Positions 34,288 through 43,697 of a DNA stretch of 64,000 nucleotides are shown here, piece after piece. The notes under the pieces were generated by a model. The model was not told the DNA's origin, ran no database searches, and saw only the letters and a list, made by a program, of their open reading frames with translations. The stretch's first letter is position 1; every line of letters starts with the position of its first letter. This DNA comes from Ruegeria marisrubri (GTDB lineage: Bacteria; Pseudomonadota; Alphaproteobacteria; Rhodobacterales; Rhodobacteraceae). The position numbers were made by a program, and so were the translations under genes. The stretch spans positions 218,316-282,315 of the forward strand of contig NZ_LQBQ01000035.1 of NCBI RefSeq assembly GCF_001507595.1, read 5' to 3'.

Positions 34288-35610
34288 ATGCCACAGCTTG
34301 CCCACCGTTCCTGGGTTCCCGCCCATTGCGAAGCCCGCGTTCAGCAGATTGCCGCTGAAACCGCTGCCGCGGATCCCGCCGCGATCGGCGACCGGATCGA
34401 CGCCCTGATCGAGCGCAACCGGGAAATCCATGACGCGGAGTGCTTCAACCTCAACCCCGCAACCAATGTGATGAACCCGCGTGCCGAGGCGGCCTTGGCG
34501 GCGGGGTTGGGCAGCCGTCCGTCGCTGGGATATCCCGGCGACAAATACGAGATGGGCCTTGAGGCCATCGAAGAGATCGAGGTGATCGCGGCGGAACTGG
34601 CCGCGCGGGTTTTCAACGCGCGCTATGCCGAGATTCGGGTCGGCTCGGGTGCCCTGGCCAATCTCTACGGCTTCATGGCGCTCACCCGTCCCGGCGACGC
34701 GATCATTGCTCCGCCGGCCAGCATCGGTGGCCATGTGACCCACCATTCCGACGGCTGCGCCGGTCTGTATGGCCTGCGCACGTTGAACGCCCCGGTGGAC
34801 GCCGATGGATACAGCCTTGATCTGGAGGGTCTGCGGGCCTTGGCGCGTGAACACCGGCCCAAACTGATCACGGTCGGCGGGTCGCTGAACCTGTTTCCGC
34901 ACCCGGTGCGGGCGGTGCGCGAGATCGCCGACGAGGTGGGCGCGAAGGTGTTGTTCGATGCCGCGCACCAGTGCGGGATCATCGCGGGCGGGGTCTGGGC
35001 CAATCCTCTGGACGAGGGCGCGCATCTGATGACCATGAGCACCTACAAGAGCCTCGGCGGCCCGGCCGGTGGCCTGATCGTGACCAATGACGCCGAAATC
35101 GCTGAGCGTCTGGACGCCATCGCCTTTCCCGGCATGACCGCGAATTTCGATGCGGCCAAATCGGCGGCCCTGGCGATTTCGCTGCTGGACTGGATCGAAT
35201 ATGGCCCTGCCTATGGGCAGGCGATGGTCGATCTGGCGCAGGCGCTGGCCGCCGAGATGGAGGCGCTGGGACTGCCAGTGTTCAAGGGGGCCAAAGGGGC
35301 GACCGCTTCACACCAATTCGCGGTCGAGGCAGCGGGCTTCGGCGGTGGGCAGGCGGCGTCCAGGACATTGCGCCGGGCCGGGTTCCTTGCCTGCGGTATC
35401 GGCTTGCCGATTGCTTCGGTCGAGGGGGACATGAACGGGCTGCGCATCGGCACGCCCGAGCTGGTGCGTCGCGGGGTGACGCCAGACCATGCGGCAGAAC
35501 TGTCGGCGTTGGTCGTGCGCGGCCTGACGGGCAATGATCCGGAACAGGTGGCCAAAGACACGCGCGCGTTGCGGGCACAGTTCCAGGGCATGCACTATGT
35601 AAGGGCGTGA
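34288..35610 (+). CDS. Serine hydroxymethyltransferase-superfamily PLP enzyme
   Basis: A 440-residue fold-type-I PLP enzyme related to SHMT. Recognisable elements are the N-terminal FNLNPATNVMNPRAEAA, the LGYPGDKYEMG segment (compare YPG in SHMT), the PLP aspartate region VLFDAAHQCGII, and the Schiff-base lysine in TMSTYKSLGGPAGG. These motifs differ from those of housekeeping GlyA (TTHKTLRGPRGG), so it is probably a specialised enzyme acting on serine, a substituted serine, threonine or a beta-hydroxy amino acid. A strong AAGGAGG precedes ATG 34288. The divergent LysR gene is its likely regulator. Confidence 0.8.
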   Translation: MPQLAHRSWVPAHCEARVQQIAAETAAADPAAIGDRIDALIERNREIHDAECFNLNPATNVMNPRAEAALAAGLGSRPSLGYPGDKYEMGLEAIEEIEVIAAELAARVFNARYAEIRVGSGALANLYGFMALTRPGDAIIAPPASIGGHVTHHSDGCAGLYGLRTLNAPVDADGYSLDLEGLRALAREHRPKLITVGGSLNLFPHPVRAVREIADEVGAKVLFDAAHQCGIIAGGVWANPLDEGAHLMTMSTYKSLGGPAGGLIVTNDAEIAERLDAIAFPGMTANFDAAKSAALAISLLDWIEYGPAYGQAMVDLAQALAAEMEALGLPVFKGAKGATASHQFAVEAAGFGGGQAASRTLRRAGFLACGIGLPIASVEGDMNGLRIGTPELVRRGVTPDHAAELSALVVRGLTGNDPEQVAKDTRALRAQFQGMHYVRA

Positions 35611-35667
35611 TTTGTCCGCTTTCCCGTGCTCTAGTGCTCCCAGGCATTTGCGGAGGAGGGAAGGCGG

Positions 35668-35922
35668 ATGCAATTTGAAAGCCTGTTGAGCATGCTGATT
35701 GTCGGAGCCGTTGCCGGCTGGCTGTCCGGCAAGATCATGGAAGGCCGCGGTTTCGGCCTGTTCGGCAATATCATCGTTGGGATCGTCGGGGCCTTTCTGG
35801 CGGGGCTGATCTTTCCGGCGCTTGGATTTGCGGTGGGGGGCGGCATGTTTGCATCCATCCTACATGCCACGATCGGCGCGGTGATCCTGCTGTTCATCGT
35901 GGGACTGATCCGCAAGGCATGA
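35668..35922 (+). CDS. GlsB/YeaQ/YmgE-family small membrane protein
   Basis: An 84-residue very hydrophobic protein with three membrane segments and the glycine-rich motifs of the transglycosylase-associated (Tag1/YeaQ) family: GAVAGWLSGKIMEGRGFGLF, then GNIIVGIVGAFLAG. Members are induced by stress, but a biochemical activity is not established. GAGGAGGGAAGG precedes ATG 35668. It lies next to the universal stress gene on the opposite strand. Confidence 0.85.
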   Translation: MQFESLLSMLIVGAVAGWLSGKIMEGRGFGLFGNIIVGIVGAFLAGLIFPALGFAVGGGMFASILHATIGAVILLFIVGLIRKA

Positions 35923-35947
35923 AAAAAGGCGCCCCTTGGGGCGCCTT
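35922..35947 (-). terminator. Terminator between the GlsB-like gene and uspA
   Basis: AAGGCGCCCC (35926-35935) pairs with GGGGCGCCTT (35938-35947) with only TT between. On the minus strand it runs into six U, making a strong terminator for uspA; in the plus direction the tail is weak. Confidence 0.85.
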
Positions 35948-35967
35948 CAATTCCGTTTGGGCGAGCT

Positions 35968-36807
35968 TCAGTGCGCCATGAACACAGGCACCGTGGCCTG
36001 CTCGAGCATGTTGCGCGTCGCCCCGCCCAGGATCGCCTCGCGGAAACGCGAGTGGCCATAGGCCCCCATCACGATAAGATCCGAACTGGTGTCCGCCGCG
36101 TGGCGGTTCAGGATGTCGGAAACGCGGGTCATGGTCTTGCTGAGGACGTCGATCTCGCATTTCACACCGTGGCGCGACAGCATCTGCGACAGCAGCCCGC
36201 CCGGATCCGAGCGATCGGGGCCGTGGCGCGGCGGGTCGATCACCACGATGCGCACCAGATCGGCCTGTTTCAGGAACGGCAGCGCCTGCCGGATGGCGCG
36301 CATCGCCTCGATGCTTTCGTTCCAGCCGATCATGATCGTTCCCGGTTTCGAGAAAGGCTTGGCATCATCCGGGACCATCAGAACCGGCGCATGTCCTTCG
36401 AACATCGCGGCCTCGACGATGGGCTCGGCCTCGGCGCCCCGGCCTTCGCCATAGGGGCGCGGCAGAATGACGAGATCCGAGAAGCGGGCGCGGTGCGCGA
36501 CGTGACGGCCGAGATCGGCAATCTGCGCCACGCCGCTCTCGGCGGACCAGCGAACGCCCGACTTGCCAAGGTAGTTTTCGGCAAAGGCCAGAACTTCGTC
36601 CGCCTCGGCCTTGGCGCGGCTCAGCGTCTCCTGAAGGATCAGGGCGTTCGCGCCCGCATAGTAGTACCCGGTCTGGCTGCGGTCGACGCCAAGACAGAGT
36701 GCCTCGGCATGCGCATCCTGCGCCTCGGCAAGCGCGACCATCTGCGCCAAGGCGGGTTCTGCCAGCTTGGTCTCTGTCATTACGGTCAGCAGGGTTTTAT
36801 AAGACAT
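35968..36807 (-). CDS. uspA: Universal stress protein, tandem UspA domains
   Basis: A 279-residue protein with two UspA domains. The second carries the ATP-binding loop pattern G-x2-G-x9-G in [15 protein letters not shown]. It is divergent from ccoN with an FNR box between them, an arrangement I recall from cbb3 loci of Rhodobacterales; induction at low oxygen is likely. ATG 36807 follows GAGG. A strong terminator lies 20 bases past the stop. Confidence 0.9.
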   Translation of the reverse strand: MSYKTLLTVMTETKLAEPALAQMVALAEAQDAHAEALCLGVDRSQTGYYYAGANALILQETLSRAKAEADEVLAFAENYLGKSGVRWSAESGVAQIADLGRHVAHRARFSDLVILPRPYGEGRGAEAEPIVEAAMFEGHAPVLMVPDDAKPFSKPGTIMIGWNESIEAMRAIRQALPFLKQADLVRIVVIDPPRHGPDRSDPGGLLSQMLSRHGVKCEIDVLSKTMTRVSDILNRHAADTSSDLIVMGAYGHSRFREAILGGATRNMLEQATVPVFMAH

Positions 36808-36894
36808 TTCAACCTCGTGGTTCCGGCGCAATTCCAAGTGCGACCAGTTTTCCCAATGATTGGTTATGCGTGTCACAGAAAACGGGCTATTGTC

Positions 36895-36908
36895 TTGACA
36901 CAGATCAA
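36895..36908. promoter_or_regulatory. FNR/FnrL box upstream of ccoNOQP and uspA
   Basis: TTGACACAGATCAA, one mismatch from TTGAT-N4-ATCAA, centred at 36901.5. An AT-rich TATACATT segment (36927-36934) lies about 30 bases downstream, right for a class II FnrL-activated promoter firing near 36940, some 60 bases before ccoN. It may also serve divergent uspA. Confidence 0.8.
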
Positions 36909-37001
36909 AGCAACTCTGGCTGTCATTATACATTACGGCAACCAGTCAAAGAAGTCTGGCGCGACGCGAGAAACGCGCGGGACATGGCAAAGGGACGCAA
37001 T

Positions 37002-38609
37002 ATGTCGAATTACATCAAGCTGATCGTGCTTGGTCTGGTCGCGTTGTTCGGCGCGATGGCAGCCAATTATGCACGAGACTTGGCGTATCAGGTGCATGCC
37101 ATCCTGATCACGCTCATTGCCGGTGGGTTGTTCATCTGGACCCTTCGGAACACGGACGAACCGGACATCCTGACGGATCGCTCGGGGGAATACATGGACG
37201 GCGTGGTGCGCTACGGCGTGATCGCGACGGCCTTCTGGGGGGTCGTGGGTTTCCTCGCCGGAACCTTTATCGCTTTTCAACTCGCTTTCCCGGCCCTCAA
37301 CTTCGAGTGGGCGCAGGGGTTTGCCAATTTCGGACGTCTGCGTCCGCTGCACACGTCGGCAGTGATCTTCGCCTTTGGCGGCAACGCGCTGATCGCCACG
37401 TCCTTCTACGTGGTGCAACGGACCAGCGCGGCCCGTCTTTGGGGCGGCAACCTGGCCTGGTTCGTGTTCTGGGGCTACCAGCTGTTCATCGTGCTGGCGG
37501 CGACCGGCTATCTGCTGGGCGGAACCCAGTCCAAGGAATATGCCGAGCCGGAATGGTATGTGGACCTGTGGCTGACCATCGTCTGGGTGGCCTACCTGGC
37601 CGTGTTCCTGGGCACGATCGTCAAGCGGAAAGAGCCGCATATCTACGTGGCCAACTGGTTCTACCTGGCCTTCATCGTGACGGTGGCCATGCTGCACCTG
37701 GTCAACAACATGACCATCCCGGTCAGCATCTGGGGCTCGAAGTCGGTCATCGTCTGGTCGGGCGTGCAGGACGCCATGATCCAGTGGTGGTATGGCCACA
37801 ACGCCGTGGGCTTCTTCCTGACTGCGGGCTTCCTGGGCATGATGTACTACTTCATCCCGAAACAGGCCGAACGTCCGGTCTTCAGCTACAAGCTGTCGAT
37901 CATCCACTTCTGGGCGCTGATCTTCCTGTATATCTGGGCCGGTCCGCACCACCTGCACTATACCGCGCTGCCTGACTGGGCCTCGACCCTGGGCATGGTG
38001 TTCTCGGTCGTGCTGTGGATGCCCTCGTGGGGTGGTATGATCAACGGTCTGATGACGCTCTCGGGCGCATGGGACAAGCTGCGCACCGACCCGATCATCC
38101 GCATGATGGTCATCTCGGTGGGCTTCTACGGCATGTCCACCTTCGAAGGCCCGATGATGTCGATCCGCGCGGTGAACTCGCTGTCGCACTACACCGACTG
38201 GACCATCGGCCACGTGCACTCGGGTGCGCTGGGCTGGAACGGCATGATCACCTTTGGTGCGCTGTACTTCCTGGTGCCCGTCCTGTGGAAGCGCGAGCGT
38301 CTGTACTCGCTGCAGATGGTCAGCTGGCACTTCTGGCTCGCCACCATCGGCATCGTGCTCTACGCCGCGTCGATGTGGGTCACCGGCATCATGGAAGGCC
38401 TGATGTGGCGTGAAGTGGACGCCAACGGCTTCCTGGTGAACTCGTTCGCCGACACGGTGGCCGCCAAGTTCCCGATGTACGTGGTGCGTGCTCTGGGCGG
38501 CGTTCTGTACGTCACGGGTGCGGTGATCATGTGCTACAACCTGTGGATGACCGTCCGGAAGGCGCCGGCCAAAGAGGCCAGCCTGTCGGTCGCGGTCCCG
38601 GCTGAATAA
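37002..38609 (+). CDS. ccoN: cbb3-type cytochrome c oxidase subunit I
   Basis: The 535-residue catalytic haem-copper subunit with about 12-14 membrane helices. Haem and copper ligand histidines are in [41 protein letters not shown] and [19 protein letters not shown]. It reduces oxygen to water with high affinity and pumps protons. ATG 37002 has AGGGA upstream; an ATG six codons earlier is possible. It is the first gene of ccoNOQP and lies behind an FNR box. Confidence 0.97.
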   Translation: MSNYIKLIVLGLVALFGAMAANYARDLAYQVHAILITLIAGGLFIWTLRNTDEPDILTDRSGEYMDGVVRYGVIATAFWGVVGFLAGTFIAFQLAFPALNFEWAQGFANFGRLRPLHTSAVIFAFGGNALIATSFYVVQRTSAARLWGGNLAWFVFWGYQLFIVLAATGYLLGGTQSKEYAEPEWYVDLWLTIVWVAYLAVFLGTIVKRKEPHIYVANWFYLAFIVTVAMLHLVNNMTIPVSIWGSKSVIVWSGVQDAMIQWWYGHNAVGFFLTAGFLGMMYYFIPKQAERPVFSYKLSIIHFWALIFLYIWAGPHHLHYTALPDWASTLGMVFSVVLWMPSWGGMINGLMTLSGAWDKLRTDPIIRMMVISVGFYGMSTFEGPMMSIRAVNSLSHYTDWTIGHVHSGALGWNGMITFGALYFLVPVLWKRERLYSLQMVSWHFWLATIGIVLYAASMWVTGIMEGLMWREVDANGFLVNSFADTVAAKFPMYVVRALGGVLYVTGAVIMCYNLWMTVRKAPAKEASLSVAVPAE

Positions 38610-38623
38610 GGAGGGCCGGAACA

Positions 38624-39352
38624 ATGGCAATTCTCGACAAACACAAGATCCTCGAGACCAACGTCACCCTCCTGCTGATCTTCAGCTTTCTGGTCGTGAC
38701 CATCGGTGGCATCGTGCAGATCACCCCGCTGTTCTACCTTGAGAACACCATCGAGAAGGTGGAGGGCATGCGGCCCTACACCCCTCTCGAAATGGCGGGG
38801 CGCGAGATCTACATCCGCGAAGGCTGCTATGTCTGCCACAGCCAGATGATCCGCCCGATGCGGGACGAGGTCGAGCGCTATGGCCACTACTCGCTGGCGG
38901 CCGAGTCGATGTATGACCACCCGTTCCAGTGGGGGTCCAAGCGGACCGGTCCTGACCTGGCCCGCGTGGGCGGCCGCTACTCGGACGAGTGGCATGTGGA
39001 CCACCTGCGCGATCCTCAGTCGGTGGTGCCGGAATCGGTGATGCCCAAGTACGGGTTCCTCGAGAACAAGATGATCGACGGCAAGTATATCGGCGACATC
39101 ATGGCAACCAATGCCATCGTCGGCACGCCGTATACCGAAGAGATGATCGCGAACGCCGAGGCCGATTTCCGCGCCCAGGCGGATCCGGACAGCGACTATG
39201 ACGGTCTGCTCGAGCGCTACGGCGACAAGGTGAACGTGCGCAACTTCGACGGCCAGCCCGGCATTTCCGAAGCGGACGCCCTGATCGCCTATCTGCAGAT
39301 GCTGGGCACCCTGGTCGATTTCTCGACCTTCACGCCTGAAGCGAGCCGGTAA
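38624..39352 (+). CDS. ccoO: cbb3-type oxidase subunit II (monohaem cytochrome c)
   Basis: A 242-residue membrane-anchored cytochrome c. It has an N-terminal helix ([19 protein letters not shown]), the haem site CYVCHS in [18 protein letters not shown], and the MPKYGF methionine ligand region. It passes electrons from CcoP to the CcoN haems. It follows ccoN by 14 bases with AAGGAGGG upstream. Confidence 0.97.
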   Translation: MAILDKHKILETNVTLLLIFSFLVVTIGGIVQITPLFYLENTIEKVEGMRPYTPLEMAGREIYIREGCYVCHSQMIRPMRDEVERYGHYSLAAESMYDHPFQWGSKRTGPDLARVGGRYSDEWHVDHLRDPQSVVPESVMPKYGFLENKMIDGKYIGDIMATNAIVGTPYTEEMIANAEADFRAQADPDSDYDGLLERYGDKVNVRNFDGQPGISEADALIAYLQMLGTLVDFSTFTPEASR

Positions 39353-39363
39353 GGAGGACCGTG

Positions 39364-39549
39364 ATGGAAGAATACACGATCCTTCGGCAATTCGCGGATA
39401 GCTGGATGTTGCTGGTCCTGTTTGCCTTCTTCATCGGGGTGGTCCTCTGGGTCTTCCGCCCCGGTGCGGGCAAGGCGCACGACGACAGCGCAAACATCCC
39501 CTTCCGGCATCAAGACAAACCCGCCACATGCGAGGAGGCGCGGAAATGA
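39364..39549 (+). CDS. ccoQ: cbb3-type oxidase subunit IV, CcoQ
   Basis: A 61-residue protein with one membrane helix (SWMLLVLFAFFIGVVLWVF) and a short polar tail. CcoQ stabilises the complex. AAGGAGG lies at the correct distance; the preceding GTG (39361) is an alternative start. It ends in an ATGA overlap with ccoP. Confidence 0.93.
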   Translation: MEEYTILRQFADSWMLLVLFAFFIGVVLWVFRPGAGKAHDDSANIPFRHQDKPATCEEARK

Positions 39550-40415
39550 GCAAGACACCTGAAAAGCAACCGGGTGATCCGAAGACCACCGGCCATGTCT
39601 GGGACGGCCTTGAAGAGTTCGACAACCCGATGCCGCGCTGGTGGCTGTGGACCTTCTATGCCACGATCATCTGGGGCGTGATCTACACGATCCTGTATCC
39701 CGCCTGGCCGCTGGTGAACTCGGCGACGGCCGGTATCCTGGGCTGGTCCACCCGCGCCAACGTGGCGGCCGAGATTGCCGCCGTCGAAGAAGCCAACGCC
39801 GCGATCAACGACAAGCTGGCGTCGGTCGAACTGGCTTCGATCCAGGGCGACGCCGAGTTGAACAGCTATGCGGTTTCGGCCGGCAGCGCCGTGTTCAAGA
39901 CCTGGTGCGCCCAGTGTCACGGCTCGGGTGCCGCCGGTGCCAAGGGCTATCCGAACCTGCTGGACGACGACTGGCTGTGGGGTGGTGACATCGAAAGCAT
40001 CCACTACACGATCACGCACGGTATCCGCAACGAGGACAGCGACGAAGCGCGCTACTCCGAGATGCCTGCCTTTGGCCGGGACGAGTTGCTGACCGAAGAG
40101 GAGATCGATCAGGTCGTCAACTATGTCATGTCGCTGTCGGGTGAGCCGCGGGATGCGGGCGCGGTCGAGGCCGGTTCGGTGATCTACGCGGACAACTGCG
40201 CTGCCTGCCATGGTGAGGATGCGACGGGCGACCGCGAGCAGGGCGCGCCGAACCTGTCGGACGCGATCTGGCTCTTCGGTGGTGACTACGACAGTCTGAC
40301 CGAAACCGTCACGAACAGCCGTTATGGCGTGATGCCGGCGTGGAATACCCGCCTGACCGAGGCGCAGATCCGCGCGGTTGCGACCTATGTCCACCAGCTG
40401 GGCGGCGGTGAGTAA
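39546..40415 (+). CDS. ccoP: cbb3-type oxidase subunit III (dihaem cytochrome c)
   Basis: A 289-residue protein with a membrane anchor (WWLWTFYATIIWGVIYTILY) and two cytochrome c domains with haem sites CAQCHG and CAACHG. It accepts electrons from soluble or membrane cytochrome c (for example CycM in this window). It overlaps ccoQ by 4 bases. A perfect 11-base-pair hairpin with a UUCG loop follows the stop. Confidence 0.97.
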   Translation: MSKTPEKQPGDPKTTGHVWDGLEEFDNPMPRWWLWTFYATIIWGVIYTILYPAWPLVNSATAGILGWSTRANVAAEIAAVEEANAAINDKLASVELASIQGDAELNSYAVSAGSAVFKTWCAQCHGSGAAGAKGYPNLLDDDWLWGGDIESIHYTITHGIRNEDSDEARYSEMPAFGRDELLTEEEIDQVVNYVMSLSGEPRDAGAVEAGSVIYADNCAACHGEDATGDREQGAPNLSDAIWLFGGDYDSLTETVTNSRYGVMPAWNTRLTEAQIRAVATYVHQLGGGE

Positions 40416-40427
40416 GACCTGAGAATA

Positions 40428-40502
40428 CCTTCGGGCGGTTCGCCGCCCGAAGGGTGCGGTGCCGGCTGTTCCATCTGTTCGCGCGTTTCCTGAACAGCCG
40501 GC
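40428..40502 (+). terminator. Two tandem hairpins after ccoP
   Basis: The first is CCTTCGGGCGG / CCGCCCGAAGG (40428-40438, 40443-40453) closed by a TTCG tetraloop. The second is GCCGGCTGTTC / GAACAGCCGGC (40461-40471, 40492-40502) with a 20-base loop. Neither is followed by a T run, so they may act as 3' RNA stabilisers or rho-dependent stops instead of intrinsic terminators. Confidence 0.6.
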
Positions 40503-40565
40503 GCCAACTTTTCCGAAACTAAGGCCAAGACCTGTTTCGGTCCAGTGGGCAAATGCGCATCTGCC

Positions 40566-40727
40566 CTACAGGTTTTCCGGATCCACGCCGCGCCCGCCTT
40601 TCAGCCACCAGTGATTTTCCGGCAGCCAGCGTTTCCGTTTCGGTGCGTCCGGCCGGGGCGCATCGCGCAGTTTCGGGGTGTTGAGGCGTGTCGCGGTCAA
40701 GAAGGACTTGGCATAGATGGTCAGCAT
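40566..40727 (-). CDS. Small basic protein, function unknown
   Basis: A 53-residue reading frame with a strong AGGAGA ribosome site before ATG 40727. The protein is basic and tryptophan-rich at the C-terminus (PKRKRWLPENHWWLKGGRG). I know no function, but the good initiation site and compact gap between ccoP and a LysR gene make it a plausible real gene. Confidence 0.5.
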   Translation of the reverse strand: MLTIYAKSFLTATRLNTPKLRDAPRPDAPKRKRWLPENHWWLKGGRGVDPENL

Positions 40728-40826
40728 GATCGTTCTCCTGTTGCGATGAGATCTGCCACCAAGATCATTCCTTGACCGCAAAATTGCGACTCAATAACAA
40801 TTCCAATATGTAAGTCAGGATTACAT

Positions 40827-41702
40827 ATGGATTGGCTGAGATTTCCGCCTTTGGCATCCCTCAGGGCTTTTGCCGCCTTTGCGGAAAAGAGAAATGTGGT
40901 TCAGGCTGGAGAGGCGCTGAATGTAAGCCATGCGGCCATAAGTCAGCAGTTGCGCGCGCTCGAGACGTTCCTGGGCGTGGCGCTGCTGGATCGCAGCGGC
41001 AAGTCTCTGACGCTGACCGCCGACGGAGAGCATCTCGCCCGCGCCGTGCAACTGGGGTTTGGGGCGATTGGCGCCGCGGTATCGGATCTCGCGCAGTCCG
41101 GGTCCGAGCGCCCGGTGCATGTGTCGCTGACATCATCCTTTGCCGCCTCGTGGCTGATGCCGCGATTGCCGGCCTTCCGCTCGGAACACTCCGATATCGA
41201 CCTGGTTCTGGACCCGTCGCCCGAACTGGTCGAATTGCGCCCGGGCGGCGTGGATGTGGCGATCCGCTACGGGGCGGGCGGCTGGCCGGGCGTGCAGTCG
41301 CAGATGCTGCTGCAGACGCCCATGGTCATCGTCGCCGCGCCCGGCCTGCTGGGAGGGAAAACAGACTGGACGCCGGCCGAACTTGCCCGGCTGCCCTGGC
41401 TGGAAGAGGTCGGCACGACCGAGGCGACGGCCTGGCTTGCCGAACACGGCGCCGCGATCGAGCCCGGCGCCGGGCGGACGAATCTGCCGGGCAACCTCGT
41501 TCTGGAAGGCGTGCGCGCGGGGCAGGGGGTTACCGTCACCGTGCGGCACTTCGTCGAAGGCGACATTCGCGCCGGCCGGCTGATCGAGCTGTATGCCGAG
41601 CCTGACGACCGCGGATACCACATCGTGACGTCTCAATCGCCGCAAAGACAGGCGGTCAAGACCTTCGTCGCGTGGTTGAAACGTCAGGCGCGCGAAGCGT
41701 GA
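40827..41702 (+). CDS. LysR-family regulator (GcvA-like)
   Basis: A 291-residue LysR regulator. The HTH is FPPLASLRAFAAFAEKRNVV, then QAGEALNVSHAAISQQLRAL; the effector domain has SFAASWLMPRLPAF and PGGVDVAIRYGAGGWPG, typical of the GcvA/AmpR group. It sits between the two cco operons. Nothing shows that it controls them, since both have FNR boxes. The target could be the small 53-residue gene divergent to it. Confidence 0.9.
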   Translation: MDWLRFPPLASLRAFAAFAEKRNVVQAGEALNVSHAAISQQLRALETFLGVALLDRSGKSLTLTADGEHLARAVQLGFGAIGAAVSDLAQSGSERPVHVSLTSSFAASWLMPRLPAFRSEHSDIDLVLDPSPELVELRPGGVDVAIRYGAGGWPGVQSQMLLQTPMVIVAAPGLLGGKTDWTPAELARLPWLEEVGTTEATAWLAEHGAAIEPGAGRTNLPGNLVLEGVRAGQGVTVTVRHFVEGDIRAGRLIELYAEPDDRGYHIVTSQSPQRQAVKTFVAWLKRQAREA

Positions 41703-41727
41703 AAAAGGTATTTGCACGATGCGCTTT

Positions 41728-41741
41728 TTGACCCATGTCAA
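41728..41741. promoter_or_regulatory. FNR/FnrL box upstream of ccoGHIS
   Basis: TTGACCCATGTCAA, two mismatches from TTGAT-N4-ATCAA but perfectly symmetric (TTGAC/GTCAA). A class II position would start transcription near 41776, which leaves a 29-base leader with GGAG before the GTG at 41805. Confidence 0.72.
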
Positions 41742-41804
41742 AGTTGAGCCATGTATGATCTGGAACAAGACGCTTCGACAGCCCCCCAGATCTGGAGCAT
41801 TTCC

Positions 41805-43232
<1,428 letters not shown>

Positions 43233-43234
43233 TC

Positions 43235-43693
43235 ATGGCGGAACGCAAATTCACCGGCAAACATGCGCTGGCCGTATTCGGCGGCGCGTTCGGTGTCATC
43301 ATCGCGGTGAATCTGGCCCTCGCCTACAGCGCGGTAAAGACCTTTCCCGGGCTTGAGGTGAAAAACTCCTACGTCGCCAGCCAAGAATTCAACGAAAGGC
43401 TCCATGCGCAAGAGGCGCTCGGCTGGACGGTCAATGCCAAGGCTGCCGGAGGGTTGCTGATCCTGTCGATCACCGACAAGGCGGGCAACCCGGTTCAGGT
43501 GGCCGAGCTTGATGCCGTGCTGGGGCGCGCGACCCATGTGAAAGAGGACACCCGGCCCGAATTCGCCTTTGATGGTACGGCCTATGTGGCCAAGGCCGAA
43601 CTGGGCGCGGGCAACTGGAACCTTCGCATAGTGGCCAGGGCCGAGGACGGCACCGAATTCACCCAACGCATCCCGATCTACGTGAAGGGTTAG
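43235..43693 (+). CDS. ccoH: cbb3 oxidase assembly protein CcoH (FixH)
   Basis: A 152-residue FixH/CcoH family protein with an N-terminal membrane helix (ALAVFGGAFGVIIAVNLALA) and a periplasmic domain ending AEDGTEFTQRIPIYVKG. It is required for assembly of the cbb3 oxidase. It begins 2 bases after the ccoG stop, and ccoI starts 4 bases after it. Confidence 0.93.
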   Translation: MAERKFTGKHALAVFGGAFGVIIAVNLALAYSAVKTFPGLEVKNSYVASQEFNERLHAQEALGWTVNAKAAGGLLILSITDKAGNPVQVAELDAVLGRATHVKEDTRPEFAFDGTAYVAKAELGAGNWNLRIVARAEDGTEFTQRIPIYVKG

Positions 43694-43697
43694 GCGG

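Noticed and set aside
36933..38630. 565-codon frame antisense to ccoN
   Set aside because: The product is a His/Arg/Asp-rich mirror of hydrophobic CcoN codons; ccoN itself is certain.
41751..41804. ATG-initiated 18-codon N-terminal extension of CcoG
   Set aside because: It begins 10 bases from the FNR box and lacks a ribosome site; GTG 41805 fits both the promoter geometry and the GGAG.
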